Below, piece after piece: positions 17,517 to 25,265 of a DNA stretch of 59,520 nt. Below the pieces are notes generated by a model, which was not told the origin of the DNA, ran no database searches, and saw only the letters and a program-made list of their open reading frames with translations. The DNA lies in assembly GCA_002299885.1 (NCBI GenBank), contig DBOB01000005.1, positions 1 through 59,520 on the forward strand, written 5' to 3'. This stretch comes from Sediminibacterium sp. UBA657. Lineage in GTDB: Bacteria; Bacteroidota; Bacteroidia; Chitinophagales; Chitinophagaceae. Both the position numbers and the translations under genes were made by a program. The stretch's first letter is position 1, and each line of letters begins with the position of its first letter.

Positions 17517-18956
17517 ATGGAATCAATTAAGGAAGCGATCAAACAAATTTATGTATCCTACGCAGGTAAGGAATGCGAGCACATTGAAAAAATTCCTCAA
17601 AGTGGTGGAGATAGAATTTACTTTAGAATCAAAGACGGCGCTCATTCTTATATTGCTACCTATAATTTGAATCTTAAGGAGAACGAGACCTTCATTTATT
17701 TTGCGCAGCATTTTCATTCAAAAGGATTGCCTGTTCCAAAAGTGTTGACCGTTAGTGCAGATCAGAAAATTTATTTACAAGAAGACCTTGGCTCGGAATC
17801 TTTATTAGATGTATTAGAAAAAGAAGGCAAGACGGAAAGGGTGTATCAACTATTCCAAAAAAGTTTAAAAGCATTGGTGCAATTGCAAGTGAAAGGAAGC
17901 GAGGGATTAGACTTTTCAAAATGCCTTACTTCAAAAACATTTGGCAAGCATGCGGTGTTAACTGATTTACTTTATTATAAATATTATTTCTTAGATACTT
18001 TACAATATCCTTATGATAAACAGGCATTGATTAATGAGTTTGAATTATTAAGTGATCAATTGTCCGATAGTCATTTCAATTATTTCATGTTCCGTGATTT
18101 TCAGAGCAGAAATATCATCGTCAAAAACGATGAAGTATTTTTTATAGATTTCCAAGGCGGAATGAAAGGTGGCATGCCTTATGATGTGGCATCCTTATTA
18201 TGGCAAGCAAAAGCAGAATTATCCAATGAATGGAAGGAACGTTTGTTGAATGACTATATCAAAGAAGCAGAACAAGTATTAGGCGAAACCATTGATGCCA
18301 ATTTGTTTAAAAAACAATACCATGGTTTTGTCTTGTTAAGATTATTACAAGTTTTGGGGGCATATGGATTTAGAGGTTTGTTTGAACGTAAGGCACACTT
18401 CTTAACCAGTATCCCATTGGGTTTGAGAAATTTAAAAAGTTTCTTAGAGGTTTATACATTAGACAAAGACACACCTGTTTTTGCAGGTATCTTAAAGTGG
18501 ATGGTAGGCCAAGAAGTCTTAGACAGATTTACTCCAATACAAGCCACCGAGAAAACACCATTGGTGATTACCATCAATAGTTTTAGTTATAAAAAAGGAT
18601 TGCCTTCGGACGCTTCAGAAAATGGGGGTGGATTCATTTTTGATATGCGTGGGATTTTAAATCCGGGCAGGTTTGATGATTATAAAAAACTTTCAGGGTT
18701 GGATAAGCCAGTACAAGATTTCTTAGAACAAAAAACTAAGATGAACACTTTTTTAAATAGTGTTTGGGATTTAATTGATATCACTGTTGAAAATTATTTA
18801 ACTAGAGATTTTGAATCCTTACAAATTAATTTTGGATGTACGGGTGGCCAACACCGAAGCGTATTTGCTGCAGAACAAACTGCAAGACATTTAAAGAACA
18901 AGTATAAAGTAAAGGTCGTTTTAGCGCATACCAACCAAACCAATTGGGTAAAATAA
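17517..18956 (+). CDS. AmgK-like sugar kinase fused to a RapZ C-terminal domain
   Basis: A 479-residue two-domain protein. Residues 1-330 form an aminoglycoside-phosphotransferase/choline-kinase fold of the COG3178 type that includes AmgK, the anomeric kinase for N-acetylmuramate and N-acetylglucosamine. Kinase signatures are YLQEDLGSESL, FRDFQSRNIIV (catalytic Asp and Asn, about 191-201) and FFIDFQGGMKGG (metal Asp). The usual HxD histidine is Phe. Residues about 348-479 match the C-terminal domain of RapZ, with NFGCTGGQHRSV at 438-449; in E. coli this domain binds RNA and glucosamine-6-phosphate. The RapZ N-terminal P-loop ATPase is absent. The MurU-like gene starts 6 bp after the stop, so the pair probably forms an amino-sugar recycling unit. 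Sugar specificity is inferred from AmgK and context. Confidence 0.82.
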   Translation: MESIKEAIKQIYVSYAGKECEHIEKIPQSGGDRIYFRIKDGAHSYIATYNLNLKENETFIYFAQHFHSKGLPVPKVLTVSADQKIYLQEDLGSESLLDVLEKEGKTERVYQLFQKSLKALVQLQVKGSEGLDFSKCLTSKTFGKHAVLTDLLYYKYYFLDTLQYPYDKQALINEFELLSDQLSDSHFNYFMFRDFQSRNIIVKNDEVFFIDFQGGMKGGMPYDVASLLWQAKAELSNEWKERLLNDYIKEAEQVLGETIDANLFKKQYHGFVLLRLLQVLGAYGFRGLFERKAHFLTSIPLGLRNLKSFLEVYTLDKDTPVFAGILKWMVGQEVLDRFTPIQATEKTPLVITINSFSYKKGLPSDASENGGGFIFDMRGILNPGRFDDYKKLSGLDKPVQDFLEQKTKMNTFLNSVWDLIDITVENYLTRDFESLQINFGCTGGQHRSVFAAEQTARHLKNKYKVKVVLAHTNQTNWVK

Positions 18957-18962
18957 TTTTTT

Positions 18963-19706
18963 ATGAAGGCAATGATTTTAGCTGCAGGATTAGGGACTAG
19001 GCTGAAGCCCTTTACAGATCATCATCCTAAGGCTTTGGCTGTAGTGAATGGTAAGCCTTTATTACAACGCAATATTGAATACTTACAAGCTTATGGCATT
19101 TATGATGTAGTAGTGAATGTGCATCATTTTGCAGATCAAATAATTGAAGCTATTGAAAAAAATAACGGATGGGGTTCTAATGTCACCATCTCTGACGAGT
19201 CGGATGAAGTGCTTGAAACGGGGGGAGGATTGTTAAGAGCGAAAGCACATTTTGAGAATGAAGCAAAATGGTTGGTGATGAATGCAGATATCTTAACCAA
19301 TTTAGATTTGGGAAAAATGCTTGAAGCAGATAAAGCATTTGATGCTTTATCCGAAGGCGAAATGGTGGCTACTTTAGCAGTAACCAATCGTGCCACAAGT
19401 AGAAATTTAATTTTTAATACAGCTGGCACATTGTGTGGCTGGAGAAATAATACAACCAACGAGGAAAAGTGGGCCAATTCTTTAAAAGACCCTTCCATGG
19501 CGGTTCCCAAAGCGTTTAGTGGAATACAAATTGTACACGCAAACTTTTTTGAAGCATTGAGTCTGCAAGGCAAGTTTTCATTAATAGATGCTTATTTACA
19601 AATCGCACAACACTATGCGATTCATTTTTATGACCATAGTGATGGCATATTATTGGACGTTGGCAAACCAGAAAGTGTAGAAAAAGCAGCAGTGCTTTTT
19701 AAGTAA
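18963..19706 (+). CDS. Sugar-1-phosphate nucleotidyltransferase, MurU-like
   Basis: A 247-residue nucleotidyltransferase with the signature MILAAGLGTRLKPFTDHHPK and metal-site Asp in VMNADILTNLD. Length and N-terminus resemble MurU, which makes UDP-N-acetylmuramate from MurNAc-1-phosphate in the Pseudomonas cell-wall recycling bypass, and related GlmU/RmlA-like enzymes. The direct neighbour upstream is an AmgK-like kinase, which would supply the sugar-1-phosphate, so context supports MurU-type function. A mannose- or glucose-1-phosphate enzyme is the alternative. The gene is co-directional and nearly contiguous with the kinase gene. Confidence 0.8.
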   Translation: MKAMILAAGLGTRLKPFTDHHPKALAVVNGKPLLQRNIEYLQAYGIYDVVVNVHHFADQIIEAIEKNNGWGSNVTISDESDEVLETGGGLLRAKAHFENEAKWLVMNADILTNLDLGKMLEADKAFDALSEGEMVATLAVTNRATSRNLIFNTAGTLCGWRNNTTNEEKWANSLKDPSMAVPKAFSGIQIVHANFFEALSLQGKFSLIDAYLQIAQHYAIHFYDHSDGILLDVGKPESVEKAAVLFK

Positions 19707-19720
19707 ATCTTTTGGTCCAC

Positions 19721-20878
19721 TTATACTTTTATGTAAATCTTTTTCTTATCTAAGATATTTGCAAGTAGGGCAAAGAAGGCTATAAAACATATGGCATAAA
19801 ATAAAGAACCTACTCTTAGATCACTCGAAATGTTTTTACAAATATGTTGGTAGAACCAAGGCAGTGCAGAAGTGTAGACTGGCTCTCCTTTTTCGTCTGT
19901 ATGATCTACCCATCTTAATAATGCAAGTACACGTGGTAAAAATCCGCTGAGTACAAATATGAATAAAGGGTTCTTGCCAAACACATCAAAGAAATGACTC
20001 CATCCGCCTTTACTGTTTTTAAATTCTAATAAATAAATGAGTACATTGATGGTGATGATTGCTAAACCAGAAGTGTACAAGACATAACTACTGGTCCATA
20101 TTTTTTTATTGATAGGGAAACTAAAGTCCCAAATATATCCAGCTAAAACCAATATCACACCAGCTAATAGTAACTGTGCAAGCATTTCAAAACTCTTACC
20201 CTTTGCTTGAATATATTCACCCACTAAAAATCCAAAAATTACTTGTACAATGGCAGGTAGGGTACTGATCAATCCCTCTGGATCAAATGGAACACCTTCT
20301 CCTTTGTAAATATGGTTCACCCCTAAAATAGTTTGATCTATTGCATTACCAAAAAATCCAGACAAGCTATAAGGATGACCTTGGGTACCCAATAAAAAAC
20401 ACAACATCCAGTAGGCGATTAAAATTAATCCGCCAATATAAAAAGCCATTTTAGATTTACCATAATACACAATTACAGATGCGAAAAAATAGCAAATAGC
20501 AATTCTTTGTAAGACGCCTAAAATGCGAATATTCTCCCAGGTCTTTGCTACTAAATGTCCGTCCGACCATTTTACAAAAGGACTCCAATTTAAAAACAAT
20601 CCAATCAAAAAAATCAATACTGTTCGCTTCACTACTTTTTTCCAAAAATCAGTTGGCGTGCCTTTTTCAAATTTTGGCATCACAAAAGCCATGGCGTTAC
20701 CAACGGCAAACAAAAAGAATGGGAAAACTAAATCGGTGGGTGTGCATCCATGCCAGCTTGCATGTGCCAAAGGGCTAAAAATATGCCCCCAAGAGCCAGG
20801 ATTGTTTACAAGAATCATCAAGGCCACGGTTGCCCCTCTAAAAACATCCAATGCATAATACCTTTCCTTTTGTAACAT
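19721..20878 (-). CDS. HGSNAT/DUF5009-type membrane acyltransferase
   Basis: A polytopic membrane protein of 385 residues from MLQKERYYALDVFRG (start at 20878; the 17 residues upstream are not family-like). The motif HASWHGCTPTDLVFPFFLF matches the HGSNAT family, in which a membrane-embedded His transfers acetyl groups from acetyl-CoA to glucosamine residues on the far side of the membrane. About ten hydrophobic segments are visible. Bacterial relatives (NagX, DUF5009) often sit beside amino-sugar genes. Here it converges on the kinase-MurU pair with 14 bp between the stops. The substrate in this organism is not known; glucosamine is a family inference. Confidence 0.82.
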   Translation of the reverse strand: MLQKERYYALDVFRGATVALMILVNNPGSWGHIFSPLAHASWHGCTPTDLVFPFFLFAVGNAMAFVMPKFEKGTPTDFWKKVVKRTVLIFLIGLFLNWSPFVKWSDGHLVAKTWENIRILGVLQRIAICYFFASVIVYYGKSKMAFYIGGLILIAYWMLCFLLGTQGHPYSLSGFFGNAIDQTILGVNHIYKGEGVPFDPEGLISTLPAIVQVIFGFLVGEYIQAKGKSFEMLAQLLLAGVILVLAGYIWDFSFPINKKIWTSSYVLYTSGLAIITINVLIYLLEFKNSKGGWSHFFDVFGKNPLFIFVLSGFLPRVLALLRWVDHTDEKGEPVYTSALPWFYQHICKNISSDLRVGSLFYAICFIAFFALLANILDKKKIYIKV

Positions 20879-20969
20879 ATTGACCAATTTGTATTTAAAT
20901 GTAGTAAGAATCCGGGGTTTATACACCATTTAAGGTCAAATTACTTTCTAATATATATGTCGTTATTAA

Positions 20970-20977
20970 TATCTTTG
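20970..20977 (+). promoter_or_regulatory. Bacteroidota -7 promoter element of rmlBCA
   Basis: TATCTTTG, an exact TAnnTTTG match, located 10 bp before the rmlB ATG at 20988. It implies a very short leader for the rml operon. Confidence 0.5.
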
Positions 20978-20987
20978 TGCCTCATAA

Positions 20988-22088
20988 ATGACCATGAAAA
21001 AGAACATTTTAATTACAGGAGGAGCGGGCTTTATTGGTTCGCATGTAGTGCGTTTATTTGTCTCTAAATATCCAGATTACCAGATCTTTAATTTAGATGC
21101 ATTGACCTATGCTGGCAACTTAGAGAATTTAAAGGATATTGAAAAAGCTGCGAACTATCATTTTGTAAAAGCAGATATTTTAGATGCAGCTGCATTAAAG
21201 GATATTTTTGCAAAGCATGCCATCACGGATGTCATCCATTTAGCAGCAGAATCACATGTGGATAGAAGTATTGTTTCTCCTTTGGATTTTGTGTACACGA
21301 ATGTGATTGGCACGGTGAACTTATTAAATACCGCGAAAGATTATTGGAAGGGTGATTTGAGTTATGAGAAAGCGCATGATGGATCTTGGGACAATCAAAG
21401 AGACCATTTGTTTTACCATGTTTCCACAGACGAAGTTTATGGAAGCTTGGGTAAGGAAGGCTTGTTTACAGAAACCACACCGTATGACCCAAATTCTCCT
21501 TATTCTGCAAGTAAAGCAGCGAGCGACCATTTTGTAAGGGCTTATGGTGAGACTTATCATTTACCAACGGTGATTTCTAACTGTTCTAATAACTATGGCC
21601 CGAATCATTTTCCAGAGAAATTGATCCCATTGTTCATTCATAATATCATTACTAAAAAACCATTGCCTGTTTATGGAGATGGATTGTACACAAGAGACTG
21701 GTTATTTGTAAAAGACCATGCGCGTGCGATTGATTTAGTGTTCCACCAAGGTAAGCGTGAAGACACTTATAATATTGGAGGATTCAATGAATGGACCAAT
21801 ATTGATTTAGTGAAATTATTGTGTGCGCAGATGGATGAGAAATTAGGAAGAGCAAAAGGAGAGAGCGAAAGCTTGATTACTTATGTGAAAGATCGTCCAG
21901 GGCATGACCGTCGTTATGCAATTGATGCTACAAAATTAAATAAGGAATTAGGATGGAGCCCTTCTGTGACTTTTGAACAAGGCTTAGCCGAAACCATTGA
22001 CTGGTATTTGAACAACGAGGAGTGGTTGACCAATGTAACAAGTGGAGCTTACCAACAATACTATAACGAAATGTATACAAACAGATAA
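20988..22088 (+). CDS. rmlB: dTDP-glucose 4,6-dehydratase
   Basis: A 366-residue short-chain dehydrogenase-type enzyme converting dTDP-glucose to dTDP-4-keto-6-deoxyglucose. NAD binding: ILITGGAGFIGSHVVRLF. The RmlB-specific HLAAESHVDRS, the active-site STDEVYGSLG (Asp-Glu pair) and YSASKAASDHF (Tyr-x3-Lys) are intact. Length is usual (about 350). An alternative ATG is six bases downstream. It is the first gene of rmlB-rmlC-rmlA and its stop codon overlaps the rmlC start by one base (TAATG), so the two are translationally coupled. Confidence 0.96.
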   Translation: MTMKKNILITGGAGFIGSHVVRLFVSKYPDYQIFNLDALTYAGNLENLKDIEKAANYHFVKADILDAAALKDIFAKHAITDVIHLAAESHVDRSIVSPLDFVYTNVIGTVNLLNTAKDYWKGDLSYEKAHDGSWDNQRDHLFYHVSTDEVYGSLGKEGLFTETTPYDPNSPYSASKAASDHFVRAYGETYHLPTVISNCSNNYGPNHFPEKLIPLFIHNIITKKPLPVYGDGLYTRDWLFVKDHARAIDLVFHQGKREDTYNIGGFNEWTNIDLVKLLCAQMDEKLGRAKGESESLITYVKDRPGHDRRYAIDATKLNKELGWSPSVTFEQGLAETIDWYLNNEEWLTNVTSGAYQQYYNEMYTNR

Positions 22089-22639
22089 TGAGAGTAGAAC
22101 AGACCCCATTGAAAGATTGTTTTATCATTCACGAGAAAGTGAATGGAGATGCGCGTGGTTATTTTATTGAAACCTATAATAGCAGGGATTTTAAAGCAGC
22201 TACAGGATTAGACATTGAATTTGTACAAGACAATCAATCTCGTTCTTCTAAAGGTGTTTTGAGAGGATTGCACATGCAAAGAGGAGCTGCAGCGCAAGCA
22301 AAATTGGTGCGCGTTTTGGAAGGAGCAGTGTTAGATGTGGCGGTGGATTTAAGAAAAGGTTCTCCAAGTTTTGGACAACATCATGCCATTGAATTAACAG
22401 CGGATAACAATAAACAATTTTTTGTACCTGCAGGATTTGCGCATGGTTTTGTGGTGTTAAGTGAATATGCTACTTTCTTTTATAAAGTAGATAAGTTTTA
22501 CGAGCCAGGTAACGAAGTGGGTATCATGTATAACGATGCTGATTTAAATATTGATTGGCAATTGCCAACCTCGGAATTAATATTTTCAGAAAAAGACAAA
22601 ACATTAGGCAGCTTCGCGCAGTACGCTGCGAGTTTATAA
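22088..22639 (+). CDS. rmlC: dTDP-4-dehydrorhamnose 3,5-epimerase
   Basis: A 183-residue cupin epimerase that acts on the RmlB product. Visible: RGYFIETYNSRDF, QDNQSRSSKGVLRGLHMQ (active-site His), VLEGAVLDVAVDLRKGSP and FVPAGFAHGFVVLSE. Length is normal for RmlC. Start overlaps the rmlB stop by one base. The usual fourth enzyme, RmlD reductase, is not in the operon. Confidence 0.95.
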   Translation: MRVEQTPLKDCFIIHEKVNGDARGYFIETYNSRDFKAATGLDIEFVQDNQSRSSKGVLRGLHMQRGAAAQAKLVRVLEGAVLDVAVDLRKGSPSFGQHHAIELTADNNKQFFVPAGFAHGFVVLSEYATFFYKVDKFYEPGNEVGIMYNDADLNIDWQLPTSELIFSEKDKTLGSFAQYAASL

Positions 22640-22671
22640 AGTGCGAAAACATAAACACTAAAAAAAATAGT

Positions 22672-23532
22672 ATGAAGGGAATTATATTAGCAGGTGGATC
22701 AGGTACAAGATTGTATCCAATTACCAAAGGAATTAGTAAGCAATTAATGCCTATCTACGATAAGCCAATGATATACTATCCATTGTCTGTGTTGATGTTA
22801 GCAGGTATTAAGGAAGTATTGATTATCACTACACCAGAGGACAATGATCAATTTAAAAGATTGTTGGGTGATGGTACTGAAATCGGATGCAAATTTAGTT
22901 ATGCAGTACAAGCAGTTCCAAATGGACTAGCACAAGCATTTGTGATTGGAGCGGATTTTGTAGGAAATGATAAAGTAGCCTTAGTATTAGGAGATAATAT
23001 TTTTTACGGTGCAGGTTTTAGTAAACTAGTACAATCCTTTAATGATGTAGATGGTGCTGCTGTATTTGCTTATGAAGTGAATGATCCAGAGCGTTATGGT
23101 GTGGTGGAGTTTGATGAAAACAACAATGCACTTTCTTTAGAAGAAAAACCAAAAGTACCTAAATCGAATTATGCTGTACCAGGTTTATATTTTTATGATA
23201 ACCAAGTAGTAGAGATTGCTAAAAATATTCCTCCATCTCCAAGAGGCGAATACGAAATTACCGACGTGAACAAAGTATATCTAGAACGTAAGCAATTGCA
23301 GGTAGGTATCATGAATAGAGGTACCGCTTGGTTAGACACAGGTACTTTTGAATCCTTAGCGGATGCTTGTGAGTTTGTACGTGTGATTGAGAAGCGTCAA
23401 AGTCAAAAAATAGGATGTATTGAGGAAGTGGCCTTTAGAATGGGCTTTATTGACAAAGCTCAATTACTAGTTTTAGCCGATAAATACGCTAAAAGCGGTT
23501 ATGGGGAATATTTACGAGGTTTAAAGAAGTAG
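22672..23532 (+). CDS. rmlA: Glucose-1-phosphate thymidylyltransferase
   Basis: A 286-residue nucleotidyltransferase making dTDP-glucose from glucose-1-phosphate and dTTP. It begins MKGIILAGGSGTRLYPITKG, followed by ISKQLMPIYDKPMIYYP and ALVLGDNIFYG (metal Asp). Start set at 22672 because the family begins with this motif; the frame is open upstream but that stretch overlaps rmlC. It lies 32 bp after rmlC and completes an rmlBCA unit. dTDP-sugars feed O-antigen, exopolysaccharide or glycoprotein synthesis; no glycosyltransferases are adjacent. Confidence 0.96.
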   Translation: MKGIILAGGSGTRLYPITKGISKQLMPIYDKPMIYYPLSVLMLAGIKEVLIITTPEDNDQFKRLLGDGTEIGCKFSYAVQAVPNGLAQAFVIGADFVGNDKVALVLGDNIFYGAGFSKLVQSFNDVDGAAVFAYEVNDPERYGVVEFDENNNALSLEEKPKVPKSNYAVPGLYFYDNQVVEIAKNIPPSPRGEYEITDVNKVYLERKQLQVGIMNRGTAWLDTGTFESLADACEFVRVIEKRQSQKIGCIEEVAFRMGFIDKAQLLVLADKYAKSGYGEYLRGLKK

Positions 23533-23642
23533 CTTTGTTTACTTAAAGTATATAAATAACTTTAATGATTAGACAAAACTGGTTTTAAACTACTTATTTC
23601 AAAATAAACTGAACTATTCTGTAAGATTGTTGTTTTTGTAGT

Positions 23643-24521
23643 ATGTCATCTTATACAATCAAAGATTTAGAGAAAATTTCTGGAATTAAAGCGCACACCA
23701 TACGTATATGGGAGCAGCGCTATAATTTTTTGCAACCTCAAAGAACAGAAACGAATATCAGATCATATTCTGCTGATGAATTAAAGGTGATTTTAAACGT
23801 TTCATTATTAAATAAATACGGATTCAAGATTTCTCATATAGATAAGATGTCTTCCGAGCAGATGGAAGAAAAGATCATGGCCTTAAACCAGTTGGATGCG
23901 CAAAAAGAGCGCGTTGTGAATGCCTTGATTAAAGAAATGGTGAGTTTAAACATGGTTGCTTTTGAGCGCCAATTAGATTTATATATTGGACAAAAAGGGA
24001 TCGAAAAAGCCATCAACGAAATCATCTTCCCTTATTTGGAGCGTGTAGGTATACTTTGGGTAACCAATCATATCAACCCAGCACAAGAACACTTGGCTAC
24101 CAATATTGTTCGTCAAAAAATCATTTTAGGTATTGAGCGTCTAACGCCATTATTAAATTATACCAAGCGTATCGTGTTATTCCTTCCAGAAGGAGAGTAC
24201 CATGAATTGGGCTTATTGTATGTTCATTTCCTATTGAAGCAAAAAGGTATTTATGTAGACTATTTAGGTACGAACGTGCCAATGGTTGACTTGAAATACT
24301 TAACTGAAAATAAAAAAGTTGATTTCTTGTATTGCCATATTACAATGCCTGCAAGAAACTTCAAATTGGATAAATTCTTTGCCAATTTAGCAACCATCAA
24401 TCAGCAAATACCGATCATTTTATCTGGTCAATTAATACAGGAGTATAAGGGTAAAATCTCTCCAAATATGCAATTGAAGCGTAGTTTGTCTGAAACAATT
24501 GCCTTTTTACAGGATATTTAA
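23643..24521 (+). CDS. CarH/LitR-like MerR-family regulator with cobalamin-binding domain
   Basis: A 292-residue regulator. Residues 1-70 are a MerR helix-turn-helix (YTIKDLEKISGIKAHTIRIW). Residues about 90-292 match the light-sensing cobalamin module of CarH/LitR. The four-helix bundle carries W139-x9-EH150 (LWVTNHINPAQEH), and the Rossmann domain carries E185-x-H187-x2-G190 (EGEYHELG), where His is the lower cobalamin ligand. In Thermus CarH the residue after the Trp is His132, the upper ligand formed on photolysis; here that position is Val140, with a His three residues further on. CarH represses carotenoid genes in the dark with adenosylcobalamin. The sigma factor and crt operon directly downstream fit that role. 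A weak dyad related to the downstream operator lies at 23534-23577. Confidence 0.88.
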   Translation: MSSYTIKDLEKISGIKAHTIRIWEQRYNFLQPQRTETNIRSYSADELKVILNVSLLNKYGFKISHIDKMSSEQMEEKIMALNQLDAQKERVVNALIKEMVSLNMVAFERQLDLYIGQKGIEKAINEIIFPYLERVGILWVTNHINPAQEHLATNIVRQKIILGIERLTPLLNYTKRIVLFLPEGEYHELGLLYVHFLLKQKGIYVDYLGTNVPMVDLKYLTENKKVDFLYCHITMPARNFKLDKFFANLATINQQIPIILSGQLIQEYKGKISPNMQLKRSLSETIAFLQDI

Positions 24522-24666
24522 GGATCCACCCATTTCCATTGAGCTGTATCCTTCTACCACATCACACCAAACATATTTGATGCAACCTCTTATGAGGTAT
24601 TGCTAAGTGACTCTAAAACAATGTTTTATACAATTTAGAGACATCATTTTGATTAACCCAACGTGC

Positions 24667-24755
24667 TTTGTTTAATATATTTTAAAAATAATTAAACAAA
24701 AATGCATTTATCTCAAATAATTATGTTTAACTTTAGTCCTCAAACATTAAACATT
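24667..24755. promoter_or_regulatory. Two tandem inverted repeats TGTTTAA-N16-TTAAACA upstream of the carotenoid sigma gene
   Basis: First dyad: TTTGTTTAAT (24667-24676) and ATTAAACAAA (24691-24700), ten of ten bases paired. Second dyad: TATGTTTAAC (24722-24731) and ATTAAACATT (24746-24755), core TGTTTAA/TTAAACA perfect. Both have the same 16-nt core spacing and their left arms are 55 bp apart. A near-match -7 element TAACTTTA (24729-24736) overlaps the second dyad, so a bound regulator would cover the promoter. The adjacent CarH-like protein is the obvious candidate binder (inference). The 239-bp interval 24522-24760 holds nothing else recognisable. Confidence 0.6.
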
Positions 24756-24760
24756 ATTGT

Positions 24761-25261
24761 ATGTCAAACGCAGAATTTAGCCTACTACTTACTGAAAATG
24801 CGGAGTTTTTAAGACCATTTGCTATTAATCTAACCAAGGACCACGAGTCTGCGAAGGATTTGTACCAAGACACATTATACAGAGCTATTTCCAATAAAGA
24901 CAAGTACAATGTTGGAACCAATATAAAAGCATGGTTGTATACCATTATGCGTAATATTTTCATCAATGATTATCGTCGTAAGGCAAAGCAATCAACTGTG
25001 TTGGATAATAGTCCGAATGATTTTTTAATTGATCAAACTTTCAATAAGGTGGTGAATGATGGAATAACTAACTTAAATTTGAAGGAAGTAAATCAATTCA
25101 TACATGATTTACCAGAGTTATTTAGAACACCATTTAATTTATACTACGAAGGGTATAAGTATAATGAAATTGCTGAAGCACTAAATGAGCCTCTTGGTAC
25201 AATCAAAAGTAGAATTCACTTTGCTAGAAAAATTTTAAAGCAAAAAATTCAACGATATTAA
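24761..25261 (+). CDS. ECF-type RNA polymerase sigma factor
   Basis: A 166-residue sigma-70-family factor with region 2 (LTKDHESAKDLYQDTLYRA, then NIKAWLYTIMRNIFINDYR) and region 4 (LPELFRTPFNLYYEGYKYNE, then EPLGTIKSRIHFARKIL). No region 1 or 3, and no anti-sigma gene beside it. The crtI ATG is 5 bp after its stop, so it heads the carotenoid operon it probably controls. The arrangement regulator-sigma-crt parallels litR-litS-crt in Streptomyces, where the sigma factor drives light-induced carotenoid genes. Control here is inferred from that parallel and from the twin dyads upstream. Confidence 0.9.
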   Translation: MSNAEFSLLLTENAEFLRPFAINLTKDHESAKDLYQDTLYRAISNKDKYNVGTNIKAWLYTIMRNIFINDYRRKAKQSTVLDNSPNDFLIDQTFNKVVNDGITNLNLKEVNQFIHDLPELFRTPFNLYYEGYKYNEIAEALNEPLGTIKSRIHFARKILKQKIQRY

Positions 25262-25265
25262 ATTC

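Noticed and set aside
19136..19573. 145-codon minus-strand frame inside the MurU-like gene
   Set aside because: Antisense shadow; no family features, and the plus strand carries a well-supported enzyme.
23543..23565. Inverted repeat TTAAAGT-N9-ACTTTAA after rmlA as a terminator or operator
   Set aside because: Entirely AT-rich apart from one G-C pair per arm; could be chance in AT-rich DNA and has no T tract after it.
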